A stretch of 64,000 nt of DNA from positions 1-64,000 of the forward strand of contig NZ_AOLQ01000065.1 of the NCBI RefSeq assembly GCF_000337775.1, given 5' to 3'. A program made the translations under genes and the position numbers. Numbering within the stretch: the stretch's first letter is position 1; each line of letters begins with the position of its first letter. The notes beneath the pieces were generated by a model. That model searched no databases. It worked only from the letters and a program-made list of their open reading frames with translations, and was not told the origin of the DNA. Shown here one piece after another: positions 17,933 through 26,207 of this stretch. The DNA is from Haloarcula vallismortis ATCC 29715 (GTDB lineage: Archaea; Halobacteriota; Halobacteria; Halobacteriales; Haloarculaceae).

Positions 17933-18238
17933 ATGGGAATGGAGAATCTGCCACAGGAGATTACTGCCCTCGTTGGTCGCGAGGTGTATTCGAAAAACGG
18001 CGTGTTCGTCGGCGAAGTCGAGGACCTCCGGCTGGAACTCGACCGCAAGGAAGTGACAGGGCTGGCACTCCACCAGCTCAACACGGAGCTGTTTGACGAG
18101 GACGTAAACGCAGCACGGGGCGTCATCATTCCGTACCGGTGGGTCCAGGCTGTCGGCGATGTCATCATCGTCAACGATATCGTCGAACGGCTCCGTCAGC
18201 CCGAGGCCGGCGACGAAGAAGAGGAAGTCCCCGCCTAG
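17933..18238 (+). CDS. PRC-barrel domain protein
   Basis: A 101-aa soluble protein. It consists of one PRC-barrel (LVGREVYSKNGVFVGEVEDL, then NAARGVIIPYRWVQAVGDVI) and an acidic tail. Such domains act in RNA processing and in complex assembly; archaeal stand-alone forms are mostly uncharacterised. The start is set by the TATA box 27 bases upstream. It converges on the minus-strand DHH gene, overlapping its stop by 4 bases. Confidence 0.8.
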   Translation: MGMENLPQEITALVGREVYSKNGVFVGEVEDLRLELDRKEVTGLALHQLNTELFDEDVNAARGVIIPYRWVQAVGDVIIVNDIVERLRQPEAGDEEEEVPA

Positions 18239-19701
18239 TTGCCGTTCGAACTCTCGCTACTGGAACTGTCGACACCCATCGCTTCGAACAGCTTCCGTTT
18301 GACCGCTTCTTCAGTGAGTTCCAGCAGGGTATCCCGGTTGTCGTCGCTCGTGTCGAGGCCGGTGAAGATGCCAAGCGGTATCTCGACGCTTGCGTCGGTG
18401 GAGTGGCCCGCAGTCTCGCCCATTCCCCCAAACGCGTCCGACAGCACTTTCCCGATGTTCATCCGGATGTCCTTCGACCGTGCAGCGAGGTAGATGGTGT
18501 CATCGGCGATGGCGAACACCGCTGTTGTCGTAATGCCCTCCAGATTGAGAAGGTGCTGTGCCGCCTGTGCCAGCGCGTCGCGGTCCCGGATGAACCCGGC
18601 GTTGGAGACGAGGTGACTGCCCTGCACCTCGCGGTTCCGGATTGCTTCAGCGAGTACGTCCAGCGTTTCCGGGCTCATCGACGGCGATTCGACCTGTTCG
18701 AGCGTGTCGTGGTCGGCGAACGGATACAGATACGCCGCGGCCGTTAGATCCGCTGGCGTCGTATCTCGCTTGAAATCCAGCGTCTCGGCGCGGATACCAT
18801 ACAGCAACGCCGTGGCGACGCTCTGGTCGAGATTGAGGTCCAACTCTTGGATATACTTCGTCAGAATCGTCGACGTGGCGGAGATGTTCGGCCGGATATC
18901 GGAGAACGTGGCGTCGTGTTCCAGTTCGTGTTCGTGCTCGTAGTGGTCGACGACGATGTCGACCGAGTCAATGGCTGGTTCGCCGCCCTTGGCGACGTCG
19001 ACCAGCGCGAACGTATCGTACTCGTCGAGGTCAACATCCTCGTTCGAGGTCAGTTCGATGCCGAGGAGATTGACGAACGCGCGATTCTCCTGATGGCCGA
19101 TTTCCCCCTCGTAGATGATGTCGGCCTCGACGTCGCGACTCGCGGCGATGGCCCGCAACGCGGCTGCCGAAGCGATAGAGTCCGGGTCTGGCGACCGGTG
19201 AATCAGAATCGCCATGCGCTCCTCGGTTCCGTCGATGACATCGCCCAGCTGTGAGGCCTTGTACTCCAGTTCGCCCGTTTCGAGCGCTCGGAGCGCCGAG
19301 TCCGCGATGACCGCGGAGGGGTTGATGACCATATCCGCACCGAGCTCAGTGAGGTCGTCGGCCGACACCGGGTCGTCGGCGCGAGCGACGATGAACTGCT
19401 CGCCACCGGACTCGCGGATGTTTTGCACTGCTTCGGCGTTGGCGTTCACGTCCGGGGACATGATGAGAACCACGTCGCGGTCGGCAACCGTCTGGGCGAC
19501 GTCAGTCTCACAGATGTCAGCTTGCTGTGCGTTAAGATCCTGATCACGGAGTGCCTCGACTCGCCCCTCGTCCGCGTCGAGGATGAGTACGTCTTTCCCC
19601 TCCTCGACGAGTTCCTCCGCCACGGCGTGGCCAACACTCCCACACCCGAGGATGGCGTAGGTCGACATAGAGGCCATCGTGATGCCGCTGGCTGTACTCA
19701 T
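18235..19701 (-). CDS. RCK (TrkA-N) plus DHH-family phosphoesterase
   Basis: A 488-aa two-domain protein. An N-terminal Rossmann nucleotide-binding domain (YAILGCGSVGHAVAEEL) is followed by a DHH/DHHA1 phosphoesterase with LIHRSPDPDSIASAAAL, FALVDVA and VVDHYEHEHE, where the usual DHH triad reads DHY. This is the plan of archaeal proteins that may cleave cyclic di-nucleotides or nanoRNA under nucleotide or redox control. The ATG at 19,701 is used; the in-frame ATG at 19,668 would start right at the Rossmann strand and is equally possible. Confidence 0.82.
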   Translation of the reverse strand: MSTASGITMASMSTYAILGCGSVGHAVAEELVEEGKDVLILDADEGRVEALRDQDLNAQQADICETDVAQTVADRDVVLIMSPDVNANAEAVQNIRESGGEQFIVARADDPVSADDLTELGADMVINPSAVIADSALRALETGELEYKASQLGDVIDGTEERMAILIHRSPDPDSIASAAALRAIAASRDVEADIIYEGEIGHQENRAFVNLLGIELTSNEDVDLDEYDTFALVDVAKGGEPAIDSVDIVVDHYEHEHELEHDATFSDIRPNISATSTILTKYIQELDLNLDQSVATALLYGIRAETLDFKRDTTPADLTAAAYLYPFADHDTLEQVESPSMSPETLDVLAEAIRNREVQGSHLVSNAGFIRDRDALAQAAQHLLNLEGITTTAVFAIADDTIYLAARSKDIRMNIGKVLSDAFGGMGETAGHSTDASVEIPLGIFTGLDTSDDNRDTLLELTEEAVKRKLFEAMGVDSSSSESSNGN

Positions 19702-19920
19702 TAGTGTCTGTATCGCTTGGCGTCAAGCCTCTTTAATGCCAGCTATTTCCCCAACAACTGGGAACCGTTTCCCGAAAGACCGGGTCGAGAAGCCGTCAAA
19801 GGGCGTCTAGCGTGGGCATAGTCGGACCCTGTGCGATTGGTCTCTCAGTTCAGCACCGCTAGCTGACTGATGTGTACAAGAATCGTGAGACCGACCGACA
19901 CGAGGCGTCCGAATGAAAAC

Positions 19921-19929
19921 CTATTTTAC
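19921..19929 (+). promoter_or_regulatory. TATA-like box of tRNA-Lys
   Basis: CTATTTTAC lies about 30 bases before the 5' end of the tRNA, as expected for an archaeal tRNA promoter. Confidence 0.45.
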
Positions 19930-19956
19930 CGGGCCGTCCAGAGCAATGAGTGCACT

Positions 19957-20030
19957 GGGCCGGTAGCTCAGTCTGGCAGAGCGACGGCCTCTTAAGCCGT
20001 CGGTCGAGGGTTCAAATCCCTTCCGGCCCG
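19957..20030 (+). tRNA. tRNA-Lys (anticodon CTT)
   Basis: A 74-base cloverleaf without intron. The acceptor arms GGGCCGG and CCGGCCC pair fully with discriminator G. The D-loop holds TAGCTCAGTCTGGCAGA, the anticodon arm GACGGC-CTCTTAA-GCCGTC gives CTT, and the T-arm contains GGTTCAAATCC. The 3' CCA is not encoded. Confidence 0.95.
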
Positions 20031-20122
20031 CTTTTGCGACGAACATTTCGTGAGGAGCAAAGCGGCTACGAAGCGGTTTTGAACTATGGAACGAGCGGCG
20101 GAAAGGAGAGATGTTCACAGGC

Positions 20123-20914
20123 TCAGCCACTCACGTCGTACAGGTCGTCAGCGTCGGTGGCGAGCACCGCGTTGATGACGACGCCGACCATCAGGACGAT
20201 AGCGGCCACGTACGTGCTCGTGAGGATGAGGATGAGCCCGCTGAGGACGCCGTAGACGGCGTACTGTCCGGCGTTGGTGGCAAAGAACTGGATCGCCGCG
20301 TGGAGGGCGGTCCAGCCCATCGCGGTCGTCATCGCGCCGGGGAGGGCATCGCGCGGCGAGCTCGTGACGCGTGACGGGACGAAATACAGGGGCAGCAGCG
20401 TGACGGTCAGCGCGACGAACAGGATGACGAACCCGACGAGGACGCTCAGCGGGCCGGCAGCGAAGAGAGCCAGAAACACGCTCTGGACGAGTATCACGAG
20501 AACGGCGGCCGTAAGCGTCCCGAGGACAGTTGCGGCGTCACACACCTGCCGTGCGAGTGGCTGCTCCGTCACCGCCTCGATACGTTCGACGACGGTCAGG
20601 AAGCCGACGGCAACGTTAGCACCGCTCCACGCCAGCACGACCATGGAGAGGATTGTCGCCGCTGTTCGGCCCGTTGCCGCCGTCAATCCTTCGTACAGCA
20701 GTTGCTGTGTGTCAGGGGTGAGAAACTGCGCGCCCGTAACTGATACCACGCCGGCCAGTTGCCGGCCGAAGACGATGAAAACGAGCAACAGCACCGGCAT
20801 GAGCGAGATGAACGCGTAGTACGCCAGCGACGTCGCGATGTACCTGATATCGCTCCCGTACGCGATACTGGCGACTGTCTTCGCAGTTGCCACCCACTCA
20901 GCTCGTCGCGCCAT
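20123..20914 (-). CDS. YihY/BrkB-type inner membrane protein
   Basis: A 263-aa polytopic protein with six hydrophobic helices. The family segment IRYIATSLAYYAFISLMPVL stands near the N-terminus, and the middle has LAWSGANVAVGFLTVVERIE. The family (formerly called ribonuclease BN) is of unknown function in membranes. ATG 20,914 gives MARRAEWVATA, a positively charged lead-in to helix 1; the in-frame ATG at 20,944 seems too far upstream. Confidence 0.82.
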   Translation of the reverse strand: MARRAEWVATAKTVASIAYGSDIRYIATSLAYYAFISLMPVLLLVFIVFGRQLAGVVSVTGAQFLTPDTQQLLYEGLTAATGRTAATILSMVVLAWSGANVAVGFLTVVERIEAVTEQPLARQVCDAATVLGTLTAAVLVILVQSVFLALFAAGPLSVLVGFVILFVALTVTLLPLYFVPSRVTSSPRDALPGAMTTAMGWTALHAAIQFFATNAGQYAVYGVLSGLILILTSTYVAAIVLMVGVVINAVLATDADDLYDVSG

Positions 20915-21046
20915 ATCCGGAAAAGGGCGCAAGCAGGGAAACATATTTGTGTTGAGATGATTGGCGGAACGAGACAGCTACGACTAGTCGCCGGCGATAT
21001 GTAGCCCTACGGCAGGTCTGCTTTCAGAGGCTACTGTAAAGCCAGT

Positions 21047-21487
21047 TCAGCCGTCCAGTCGCTTTCGCATCTCGATGTGTGGGATGCCCGCTTCCTCGAA
21101 TTCGTCGCTAACCGTTTCGTAGCCGAGTTGTTCATAAAACGGCTCGACGTGGGTCTGTGCGTGAAGTTTGAGCACTGTTGCGCCGTCATCACGCGCGGCG
21201 TCTTCGACGGCTCGCATCAGTGCTGTGCCGACGCCATCGCCCCGATACGGCTGGCGGACCGCGACCCGCTCGACTTTGCCGACCGTGGGTTCGGGAAACC
21301 GGAGCCGGGCAGTGCCGACCGGATACTCGCCGTCACGAGCCAGAAACTGAACGGCGTCCGAGTCGTTTCCGTCGAGTTCTTCGTTCTCTGAGACACCCTG
21401 TTCCTCGACAAACACCGCTTTTCGAACGGCTGTTGCCGCGTCTGCGAACGCATTCCAGGTGCCGACATCGACTTCGAAGTCACTCAT
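21047..21487 (-). CDS. GNAT family N-acetyltransferase
   Basis: A 146-aa single-domain acetyltransferase. It has VRKAVFVEEQGVSENEE near the start, and the acetyl-CoA motif is VERVAVRQPYRGDGVGTALM. Then comes KLHAQTHVEPFYEQLGYE, the pattern of the ElaA/YjdJ-like branch. Substrate unknown. It is divergent from the small gene at 21,575. Confidence 0.85.
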   Translation of the reverse strand: MSDFEVDVGTWNAFADAATAVRKAVFVEEQGVSENEELDGNDSDAVQFLARDGEYPVGTARLRFPEPTVGKVERVAVRQPYRGDGVGTALMRAVEDAARDDGATVLKLHAQTHVEPFYEQLGYETVSDEFEEAGIPHIEMRKRLDG

Positions 21488-21574
21488 GGTCGTCGCTTCG
21501 AGCGGGTCCCCTGTATGTGCTGTTACTGGGAATCGCCGAAACCATCAACACAGACGCGGGTGTAGCGGGCACGT

Positions 21575-21799
21575 ATGACGTACGACTACGCTCGTGACCA
21601 CGAGCACGAACTGTCGGCGGAGTATCTGTACGCCTCTGACGCGGAGGTTCTGGGTATCTACGAAACCGATGACTCTCTTCAGGTCGACGTGGCGGTCATC
21701 TGCCCCGAGTGCAGCGAGACACTGCGTCTGGAAACAACCGTCGACAAGGTCACGTCGTCCGGGACGGAGCTGCCACTAGACGAAGACTACTACGACTGA
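21575..21799 (+). CDS. Small conserved protein with a cysteine pair
   Basis: A 74-aa acidic protein. One CPEC pair (VAVICPECSETLRLET) is flanked by beta-strand-like sequence, and there is no second pair, so metal binding may need a dimer. It is followed closely by another tiny zinc-type gene on the same strand. Function unknown. Confidence 0.6.
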   Translation: MTYDYARDHEHELSAEYLYASDAEVLGIYETDDSLQVDVAVICPECSETLRLETTVDKVTSSGTELPLDEDYYD

Positions 21800-21849
21800 C
21801 TGACGTATCCGCAATGATTTTTTCCGCGGCGCGAGAACAGCCGTCCGCT

Positions 21850-21963
21850 ATGTCCGACTTCGACACGTTCGAGTGTTCGAGCTGTGGTGAGTCGTTCAAA
21901 GCGTATCCCGACGCGAACGCAGCCCAGACGGAAGCGTGTAGTCCGGCCTGCGAAACCGCGTAA
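21850..21963 (+). CDS. Zinc-ribbon microprotein (37 aa)
   Basis: A very short frame encoding MSDFDTFECSSCGESFKAY and a second cysteine pair (EACSPACETA), consistent with one zinc ribbon and little else. The internal ATG at 21,850 is the natural start. Small haloarchaeal zinc-finger proteins of this type are common and mostly uncharacterised. Confidence 0.6.
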   Translation: MSDFDTFECSSCGESFKAYPDANAAQTEACSPACETA

Positions 21964-22005
21964 TACTCGGCTGCGGTCCTTCTGCGTCCGCTACAGCTGT
22001 CAGCC

Positions 22006-23490
22006 TTAGCTGTCGGGGCTGTAGTTGGGCGCTTCGTCCGTAATCATCACGTCGTGGGGGTGACTCTCCTGCTGTCCGGCCGCGGAGACCCGCACGAACT
22101 CGGCGCGTTGCTTGAATTCGGGAATCGTCTCGGCTCCGACATAACCCATCCCGGACTGCATCCCGCCGACGAGCTGGTGGAGTTCGGAGGCCAGCGAGCC
22201 CTTGTACGGCGTCGCGGCTTCGACGCCTTCGGGGACGAACTCCTCGCCCTCCTCGTCGTCCTTGAGGTAGCGTTCGCCGCCGCCTTCGTTCATCGCGCCG
22301 ACGCTGCCCATCCCGCGGTACTGCTTGTACTTCTTGCCGTTCATCGTGATGACGCGGCCCGGGGCCTCGTCGGTGCCGGCGAAGTACGAGCCGAGCATCA
22401 CCGCGTCAGCACCGGCGGCGATGGCCTTGATTGCGTCGCCGGAGTAGCGGATGCCACCGTCGGCGATGACCGGCACGTCGTGCTGGCTCGCCACGTCGGC
22501 GACCTGCGAGACGGCGGTTATCTGGGGCATCCCGGCACCGGTGACCACGCGGGTCGTACAGATGGAGCCGGGGCCGATGCCTACCTTGACGCCGTCGGCG
22601 AAGTCGACGACGGCCTCGGCGGCTTCCCGGGTCCCGATGTTGCCGACGACTACGTCGGCGTCCACTTCGGCCTTGATCTCGCGGGCGCTCTCGATGACGT
22701 TCGCGTTGTGGGCGTGTGCGCAGTCGATGAACAAGATGTCAGCGCCGGCCTCGTCGGCGACCTGCGCGCGGTCCATCTCGAAGGGACCGACAGCGGCACC
22801 ACAGCGGAGTGAGCCGTCGTGGTCGCGGGCGGCCTGGTCGTACTCGCGGCGCTGGAGGATGCCCTGCATCGTGACTAGCCCGACGAGTCGGTTCTCGCCG
22901 TCGATGATAGGGACACGCTCGATCTTGTGGTCGTACATCAGCTCCAGCGCTTCGCGCGGTGTCACGTCCTCGGGAGCGGTGACGACTTCGTCGGTCATCG
23001 CATCGGTGACGGCGTCGTCCTCGCCGACTTCCAGATACGGCCGGATGTCCGTCCCGGAGATGATGCCAAGCACTTCGCCGTTGTCGTCATCGACGACCGG
23101 CGCGCCAGACACGCCCTCGCGTTCCATCATCTCGTCGACCTCGCGGACGGTCTGATTCGGGCTGGCCGTCACGACATCGCGGATAATGAGTTCGTCGGCG
23201 CGTTTGACCCGCTCGATTTCAGTCGCCATCTGGTCGGCATTCATGTTACGATGGAGGACACCGATACCGCCCTGCCGCGCCATCGCGATTGCCATGTCAC
23301 TCTCGGTGACGGTGTCCATCGCCGCGGAGAGGACAGGGACGGTCAGTTCGACCGACTTCGAGACTTGGGTCTTCGTGTCTGCCTCGTCCGGTTCGACGCG
23401 AGACTCCTTGGGTCTGAGGAGTACGTCGTCGAACGTCAGCGCCTCCGGCACTCGGAGCTTCTCTGAGAAAGGCTCGGAATCGTTCGCCAT
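22006..23490 (-). CDS. guaB: Inosine-5'-monophosphate dehydrogenase
   Basis: A 494-aa cytoplasmic enzyme oxidising IMP to XMP with NAD, the first committed step to GMP. The TIM barrel begins with [15 protein letters not shown] and is interrupted by two CBS domains (about residues 100-220). The catalytic loop is [20 protein letters not shown] with the active-site Cys. The phosphate-binding [12 protein letters not shown] and flap [12 protein letters not shown] follow. ATG 23,490 ([13 protein letters not shown]) fits family length; the frame is open upstream without a sensible start. Confidence 0.96.
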   Translation of the reverse strand: MANDSEPFSEKLRVPEALTFDDVLLRPKESRVEPDEADTKTQVSKSVELTVPVLSAAMDTVTESDMAIAMARQGGIGVLHRNMNADQMATEIERVKRADELIIRDVVTASPNQTVREVDEMMEREGVSGAPVVDDDNGEVLGIISGTDIRPYLEVGEDDAVTDAMTDEVVTAPEDVTPREALELMYDHKIERVPIIDGENRLVGLVTMQGILQRREYDQAARDHDGSLRCGAAVGPFEMDRAQVADEAGADILFIDCAHAHNANVIESAREIKAEVDADVVVGNIGTREAAEAVVDFADGVKVGIGPGSICTTRVVTGAGMPQITAVSQVADVASQHDVPVIADGGIRYSGDAIKAIAAGADAVMLGSYFAGTDEAPGRVITMNGKKYKQYRGMGSVGAMNEGGGERYLKDDEEGEEFVPEGVEAATPYKGSLASELHQLVGGMQSGMGYVGAETIPEFKQRAEFVRVSAAGQQESHPHDVMITDEAPNYSPDS

Positions 23491-23903
23491 GTAAATCGTC
23501 CACGACGGCCCGGCAAAAACGTTGCGAGACTCGGCGCTACGTGGGGTTCGATGCCACACTTGTCCCCGGAGGCCCTTTCCAGAAATACGTCGCCGACACC
23601 TCAATTGTCAGGCCCTGTTGGAGAAGGTGAGACATTCGTCCACAAACGACGGTGTATTCCGGAGAAGTGGTGGCGTATGTGCGCAGTTCTCACGCAACGA
23701 TTATGTGCGAATGAAGGATAATTAAAAACATGCGACTTACCGAACCCGCACGGAACGGTACTGCCCGTCAGATGACGTCCACAGCGTCGGGCAACACAAC
23801 GTTCACGTGGTTCGGTAACAAGTTCTGGCAAGCCTGTCGTGTTCGTCAGGACCGAGTGAGAACCTCCCGACGGGAGTTGGGTTACGCTCGACCGTAACAC
23901 GAC
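23491..23903. other. 413-base intergenic region, possible 55-aa frame
   Basis: Between divergent genes. The only plausible frame is 23,730-23,897 on the plus strand (55 aa, basic, with FTWFGNKFWQACRVRQDRVR), starting right after an AT-rich segment at 23,715-23,729. Its very basic composition is unlike haloarchaeal proteins, so I do not call it as a gene. The rest probably holds the guaB promoter and that of the gene at 23,904. Confidence 0.4.
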
Positions 23904-24791
23904 ATGAGTAGCTCTAGACACCCGATTGCGCTCGACATCGAGCAGCAGGTCGGCCGCGGTGGTCGGCTGCTTGCGACCGTCATGGGTCTCCCCCTCGTCG
24001 ACGGCATCTTCCCGGTGCTCGTCCTCGCAGGGGCGCTTTCGACATGGATGGGCGTCCTCGAAGTGGGTTTGCTTGTCTTCGGCGGATCAGCAACTGTTGC
24101 CGTCGTGTTAGCCGAACTCGAAGGTGGCCCCCGGCAGCAAGCCCGAGCCGTCCTGCTCATCGGAGCCGTCCTGATGCCGATTGCGCTCATCGAAGCGGCA
24201 CTCGCGCCGACCATCGCGGGAATCGTCAAATTGGGGACTCTTGAACGCTTCGCCGGCCTCGTCATCCTTGCCATCGCGGCACAGACCGCAAGCGCCCGAA
24301 TCGGCGAATATCTGCCGCGGCCGGCTGTCATCGTCGGACTCGGCCTGCTGGCCAGCCTTGACCCAGCCGGCGCGAAGCTCGTCACCGCCATCGAACCCGG
24401 CGTCCTGCTCCGGGCGGCCGCCACCACCGGCGTCGGTATCGGCTTCGCCCTCGCCGTCGCACTGGCGAGTCCGTGGCTCCGAAACGCCGTCGACATAGAC
24501 CGCTTCCGCTTCGGGAGCGCTGTCGCGCTTGGCGTCCTCGCCCTCTCTGTCCTCGGCGTGATGCCGACCGATGCGCCAGTGGCACTGGCTGTGCTTGCCG
24601 TCACGGCACTGCTGTCGTTCGACCCGGAGAACGCTCGCACGCGTCACACGGAATACCGCCCCGACGCCGTCGACCTCACTGCCGCCTTCGCCGACGGCGG
24701 CGCGTCCCAGGGCGTCGCCGCCGACGAGCAGACCGACGAAGGAGCTGCGGTCGAGTACGAACCCGATCAGGAACGCGCCCCGTGGCTGTGA
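23904..24791 (+). CDS. Polytopic membrane protein, conserved in haloarchaea
   Basis: A 295-aa protein with about seven to eight hydrophobic helices, starting after a short polar N-terminus and ending in a 60-residue acidic cytoplasmic tail. The first helix region contains GLPLVDGIFPVLVLAGAL. I believe it corresponds to the haloarchaeal DUF5794 family. It is followed by a small zinc-ribbon gene with its own promoter. Confidence 0.65.
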   Translation: MSSSRHPIALDIEQQVGRGGRLLATVMGLPLVDGIFPVLVLAGALSTWMGVLEVGLLVFGGSATVAVVLAELEGGPRQQARAVLLIGAVLMPIALIEAALAPTIAGIVKLGTLERFAGLVILAIAAQTASARIGEYLPRPAVIVGLGLLASLDPAGAKLVTAIEPGVLLRAAATTGVGIGFALAVALASPWLRNAVDIDRFRFGSAVALGVLALSVLGVMPTDAPVALAVLAVTALLSFDPENARTRHTEYRPDAVDLTAAFADGGASQGVAADEQTDEGAAVEYEPDQERAPWL

Positions 24792-24800
24792 CAAGGGAGA

Positions 24801-24810
24801 ACTTTTAGGC
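24801..24810 (+). promoter_or_regulatory. TATA-like box for the 24,833 gene
   Basis: ACTTTTAGGC lies about 27 bases before the ATG at 24,833, suggesting a leaderless transcript. Confidence 0.45.
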
Positions 24811-24832
24811 CCACTAGGCCCGGCTGTCCGGT

Positions 24833-25060
24833 ATGAGCGACAATCGCGTGGTCCAAGGCCGGATGCAGACTCCCGAGAGCCTGGCCGAACTCATCGAAGG
24901 CGAGAACGTCATGGACGCAGAGCCTATCGAAGACGCTGACGACGACTGCCCCGAATGCGGCGAGAACGTCATTTCCGTGGGGTACATGCCATCTGCGCTG
25001 GAGTTTGTTACTGGGTACAAATGCCAGGAGTGTGACTGGTCTGACACCGACCGCGACTGA
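24833..25060 (+). CDS. Small zinc-ribbon protein
   Basis: A 75-aa acidic protein with a C-terminal zinc ribbon formed by CPECGENVISVGYMP and CQECDWSD. The N-terminal half is helical (RMQTPESLAELIEGENV). A conserved haloarchaeal family (DUF5795-like) lying next to the tRNA-Trp gene. Function unknown. Confidence 0.65.
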   Translation: MSDNRVVQGRMQTPESLAELIEGENVMDAEPIEDADDDCPECGENVISVGYMPSALEFVTGYKCQECDWSDTDRD

Positions 25061-25114
25061 TCGCCGTCTGGCAATCGAAATCCCTTTAATGCGAGTCGGC
25101 TTACGCCGGAGTGC

Positions 25115-25295
25115 GGGGTCGTGGCCTAGTCCGGGAAGGCGGCTGACTCCAGAGGCCACGCGCCTGGGACGACACTTCGAGGGCTGATATACTGAGCGGC
25201 CGGCTGATCACCGGTTCGCGACGATGACCCTCTGGAGTTCCGAGGCGCAGGACGGAGATATCAGCCGATCGGGGGTTCAAATCCCTCCGACCCCA
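25115..25295 (+). tRNA. tRNA-Trp (anticodon CCA) with 107-nt intron
   Basis: Exon 1 is 25,115-25,152 and exon 2 is 25,260-25,295, giving a 74-base mature tRNA. Arms GGGGTCG and CGACCCC pair fully with discriminator A, and the anticodon CCA is at 25,149-25,151. The intron lies after position 37, the classic site in haloarchaeal tRNA-Trp. The T-arm is GGGGGTTCAAATCCCTC. The last 13 bases form the left attachment site of the integrated element, which leaves the tRNA intact. Confidence 0.95.
25153..25259 (+). ncRNA. tRNA-Trp intron with C/D-box methylation guide
   Basis: The intron contains a box C-like ACGATGA (25,221-25,227), then TCTGGAGT (25,231-25,238), which is an exact complement of the anticodon loop, then a D'-like CCGA (25,240-25,243). 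Counting five bases upstream of CCGA reaches the G that pairs with C34. The intron should therefore direct 2'-O-methylation of the wobble C in the unspliced tRNA, as established for Haloferax tRNA-Trp. The second guide half could not be resolved by eye. Confidence 0.75.
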
Positions 25296-25296
25296 T
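25283..25296 (+). repeat. attL, 14-bp core in tRNA-Trp 3' end
   Basis: CCCTCCGACCCCAT spans the 3' T-arm and acceptor strand of tRNA-Trp plus one base. An exact copy is at 53,756-53,769, just after the integrase gene. These are the two ends expected from site-specific integration into the tRNA. Confidence 0.88.
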
Positions 25297-25309
25297 ACAC
25301 TATAAAAGT

Positions 25310-25332
25310 AAAGCGGTCTATTTTACCGCTTT
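25310..25332. terminator. Hairpin just inside attL
   Basis: AAAGCGGT and ACCGCTTT pair perfectly around a 7-base AT-rich loop CTATTTT, 15 bases after the tRNA. It could end tRNA transcription or be an integrase arm site. Which of these applies cannot be told from sequence. Confidence 0.4.
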
Positions 25333-25381
25333 CACCCACCCAAAAACAGCCCCAGCAGCCGGCTAATCGGGGTGGTTCGCA

Positions 25382-25504
25382 GTGAGTCTCAAAGGGTCCA
25401 ATCCGGAAGGGCTCCCACTCATCTGCGAGTTCTGTGGCCTCGTGATCGAGGACGACGAGCAGCGCTGTCCAGCTACTGACGACGGTCGGAGGTGTGCGCC
25501 ATGA
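25382..25504 (+). CDS. Zinc-finger microprotein (40 aa), first gene of the element
   Basis: Starts at GTG and ends in an ATGA overlap with the next gene, which supports translation. The sequence has CEFCGLVIEDDEQRC plus a C-terminal RRCAP, giving four cysteines. It is the first of a dense plus-strand series in which nearly every gene overlaps the next by 1-4 bases. Function unknown. Confidence 0.5.
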   Translation: MSLKGSNPEGLPLICEFCGLVIEDDEQRCPATDDGRRCAP

Positions 25505-25599
25505 GGTTCTGTCCTGATTGCGCAGCACGCCTCACGCTCACGAGCACAGCCGGAGGAATCCCTCGAAAGGTCTGCCCGGAGTGTGATAGCGATGTTTGA
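25501..25599 (+). CDS. Zinc-ribbon microprotein (32 aa)
   Basis: MRFCPDCAARLTL and KVCPECDSD form a complete CxxC-CxxC ribbon in only 32 residues. It overlaps the genes on both sides, which is the main reason to call it. Confidence 0.5.
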   Translation: MRFCPDCAARLTLTSTAGGIPRKVCPECDSDV

Positions 25600-25987
25600 T
25601 CTGAAGCGACTCGAATTTTCGCGCGTTCTCGACGCGCATTCAGACCGATACGATAAGGTCGACCTCGCAGCGGACCGCATCAAATCACTCGGCGGCGGTC
25701 AGTTCGCCGTCGAACGGACCGAGGGCGACCAGGGGCACGTCGTCGAGCTGGTCGAAGCGGTCGGCCACGCCTGGGGGCAGTGCGACTGTGACGGGTTCAA
25801 ATACAACGACGGGCCGTGCAGCCATCTCTGCGGCGTCTGGCGCGCTGAACATCGCGGACTGGTCGAGATACCGCGAGCGAAGCCGGAAGCTATCAGCGTC
25901 GAAGTGCGTGACGGTCAGCAAGAGATCGCGGACCACGCCGCCGAACCGGATGTTCGAGCGGCGACCGATGGGGGGATTCGCCGATGA
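25592..25987 (+). CDS. SWIM-type zinc-finger protein
   Basis: A 131-aa protein. The middle has CDCDGFKYNDGPCSHLCGVW, the CxC...CxH pattern of SWIM zinc fingers, which bind DNA or protein partners in recombination and transposase proteins. The N-terminus is helical and basic (FDLKRLEFSRVLDAHSDRY) and the tail acidic. ATG 25,592 overlaps the previous stop. In haloarchaeal viruses and plasmids such proteins are frequent; the exact role is unknown. Confidence 0.65.
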   Translation: MFDLKRLEFSRVLDAHSDRYDKVDLAADRIKSLGGGQFAVERTEGDQGHVVELVEAVGHAWGQCDCDGFKYNDGPCSHLCGVWRAEHRGLVEIPRAKPEAISVEVRDGQQEIADHAAEPDVRAATDGGIRR

Positions 25988-25999
25988 TCGCCGCGAAAA

Positions 26000-26111
26000 T
26001 TCATAATTCTGGGACCGAGTTCATAACTGCTCAAACGCAGGTTTCCGAAGTTTCAGAACCTAACGCTGCACATCTACCAAAATTCATAAACCCCCTCCCC
26101 GGTGCTCATAA
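26000..26111. promoter_or_regulatory. TTCATAA repeat cluster upstream of the RHH-like gene
   Basis: Exact TTCATAA copies start at 26,000, 26,020 and 26,083. A one-mismatch copy (CTCATAA) is at 26,105, and weaker copies TTCCGAA and TTCAGAA are at 26,043 and 26,052. Most spacings are 20-23 bases, near two helical turns. The region is clearly more AT-rich than its surroundings. It is either an operator for the downstream ribbon-helix-helix-like protein or an iteron-type replication origin. Confidence 0.55.
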
Positions 26112-26207
26112 TAGTCTATTACGTGCCCGGGGGCGCGACCGAGCGCGGAAATATAGCGTTACGCGCGAGGGGGCACACGCACGGCTGGCCGGGGAGGTGT
26201 CCTGCTG

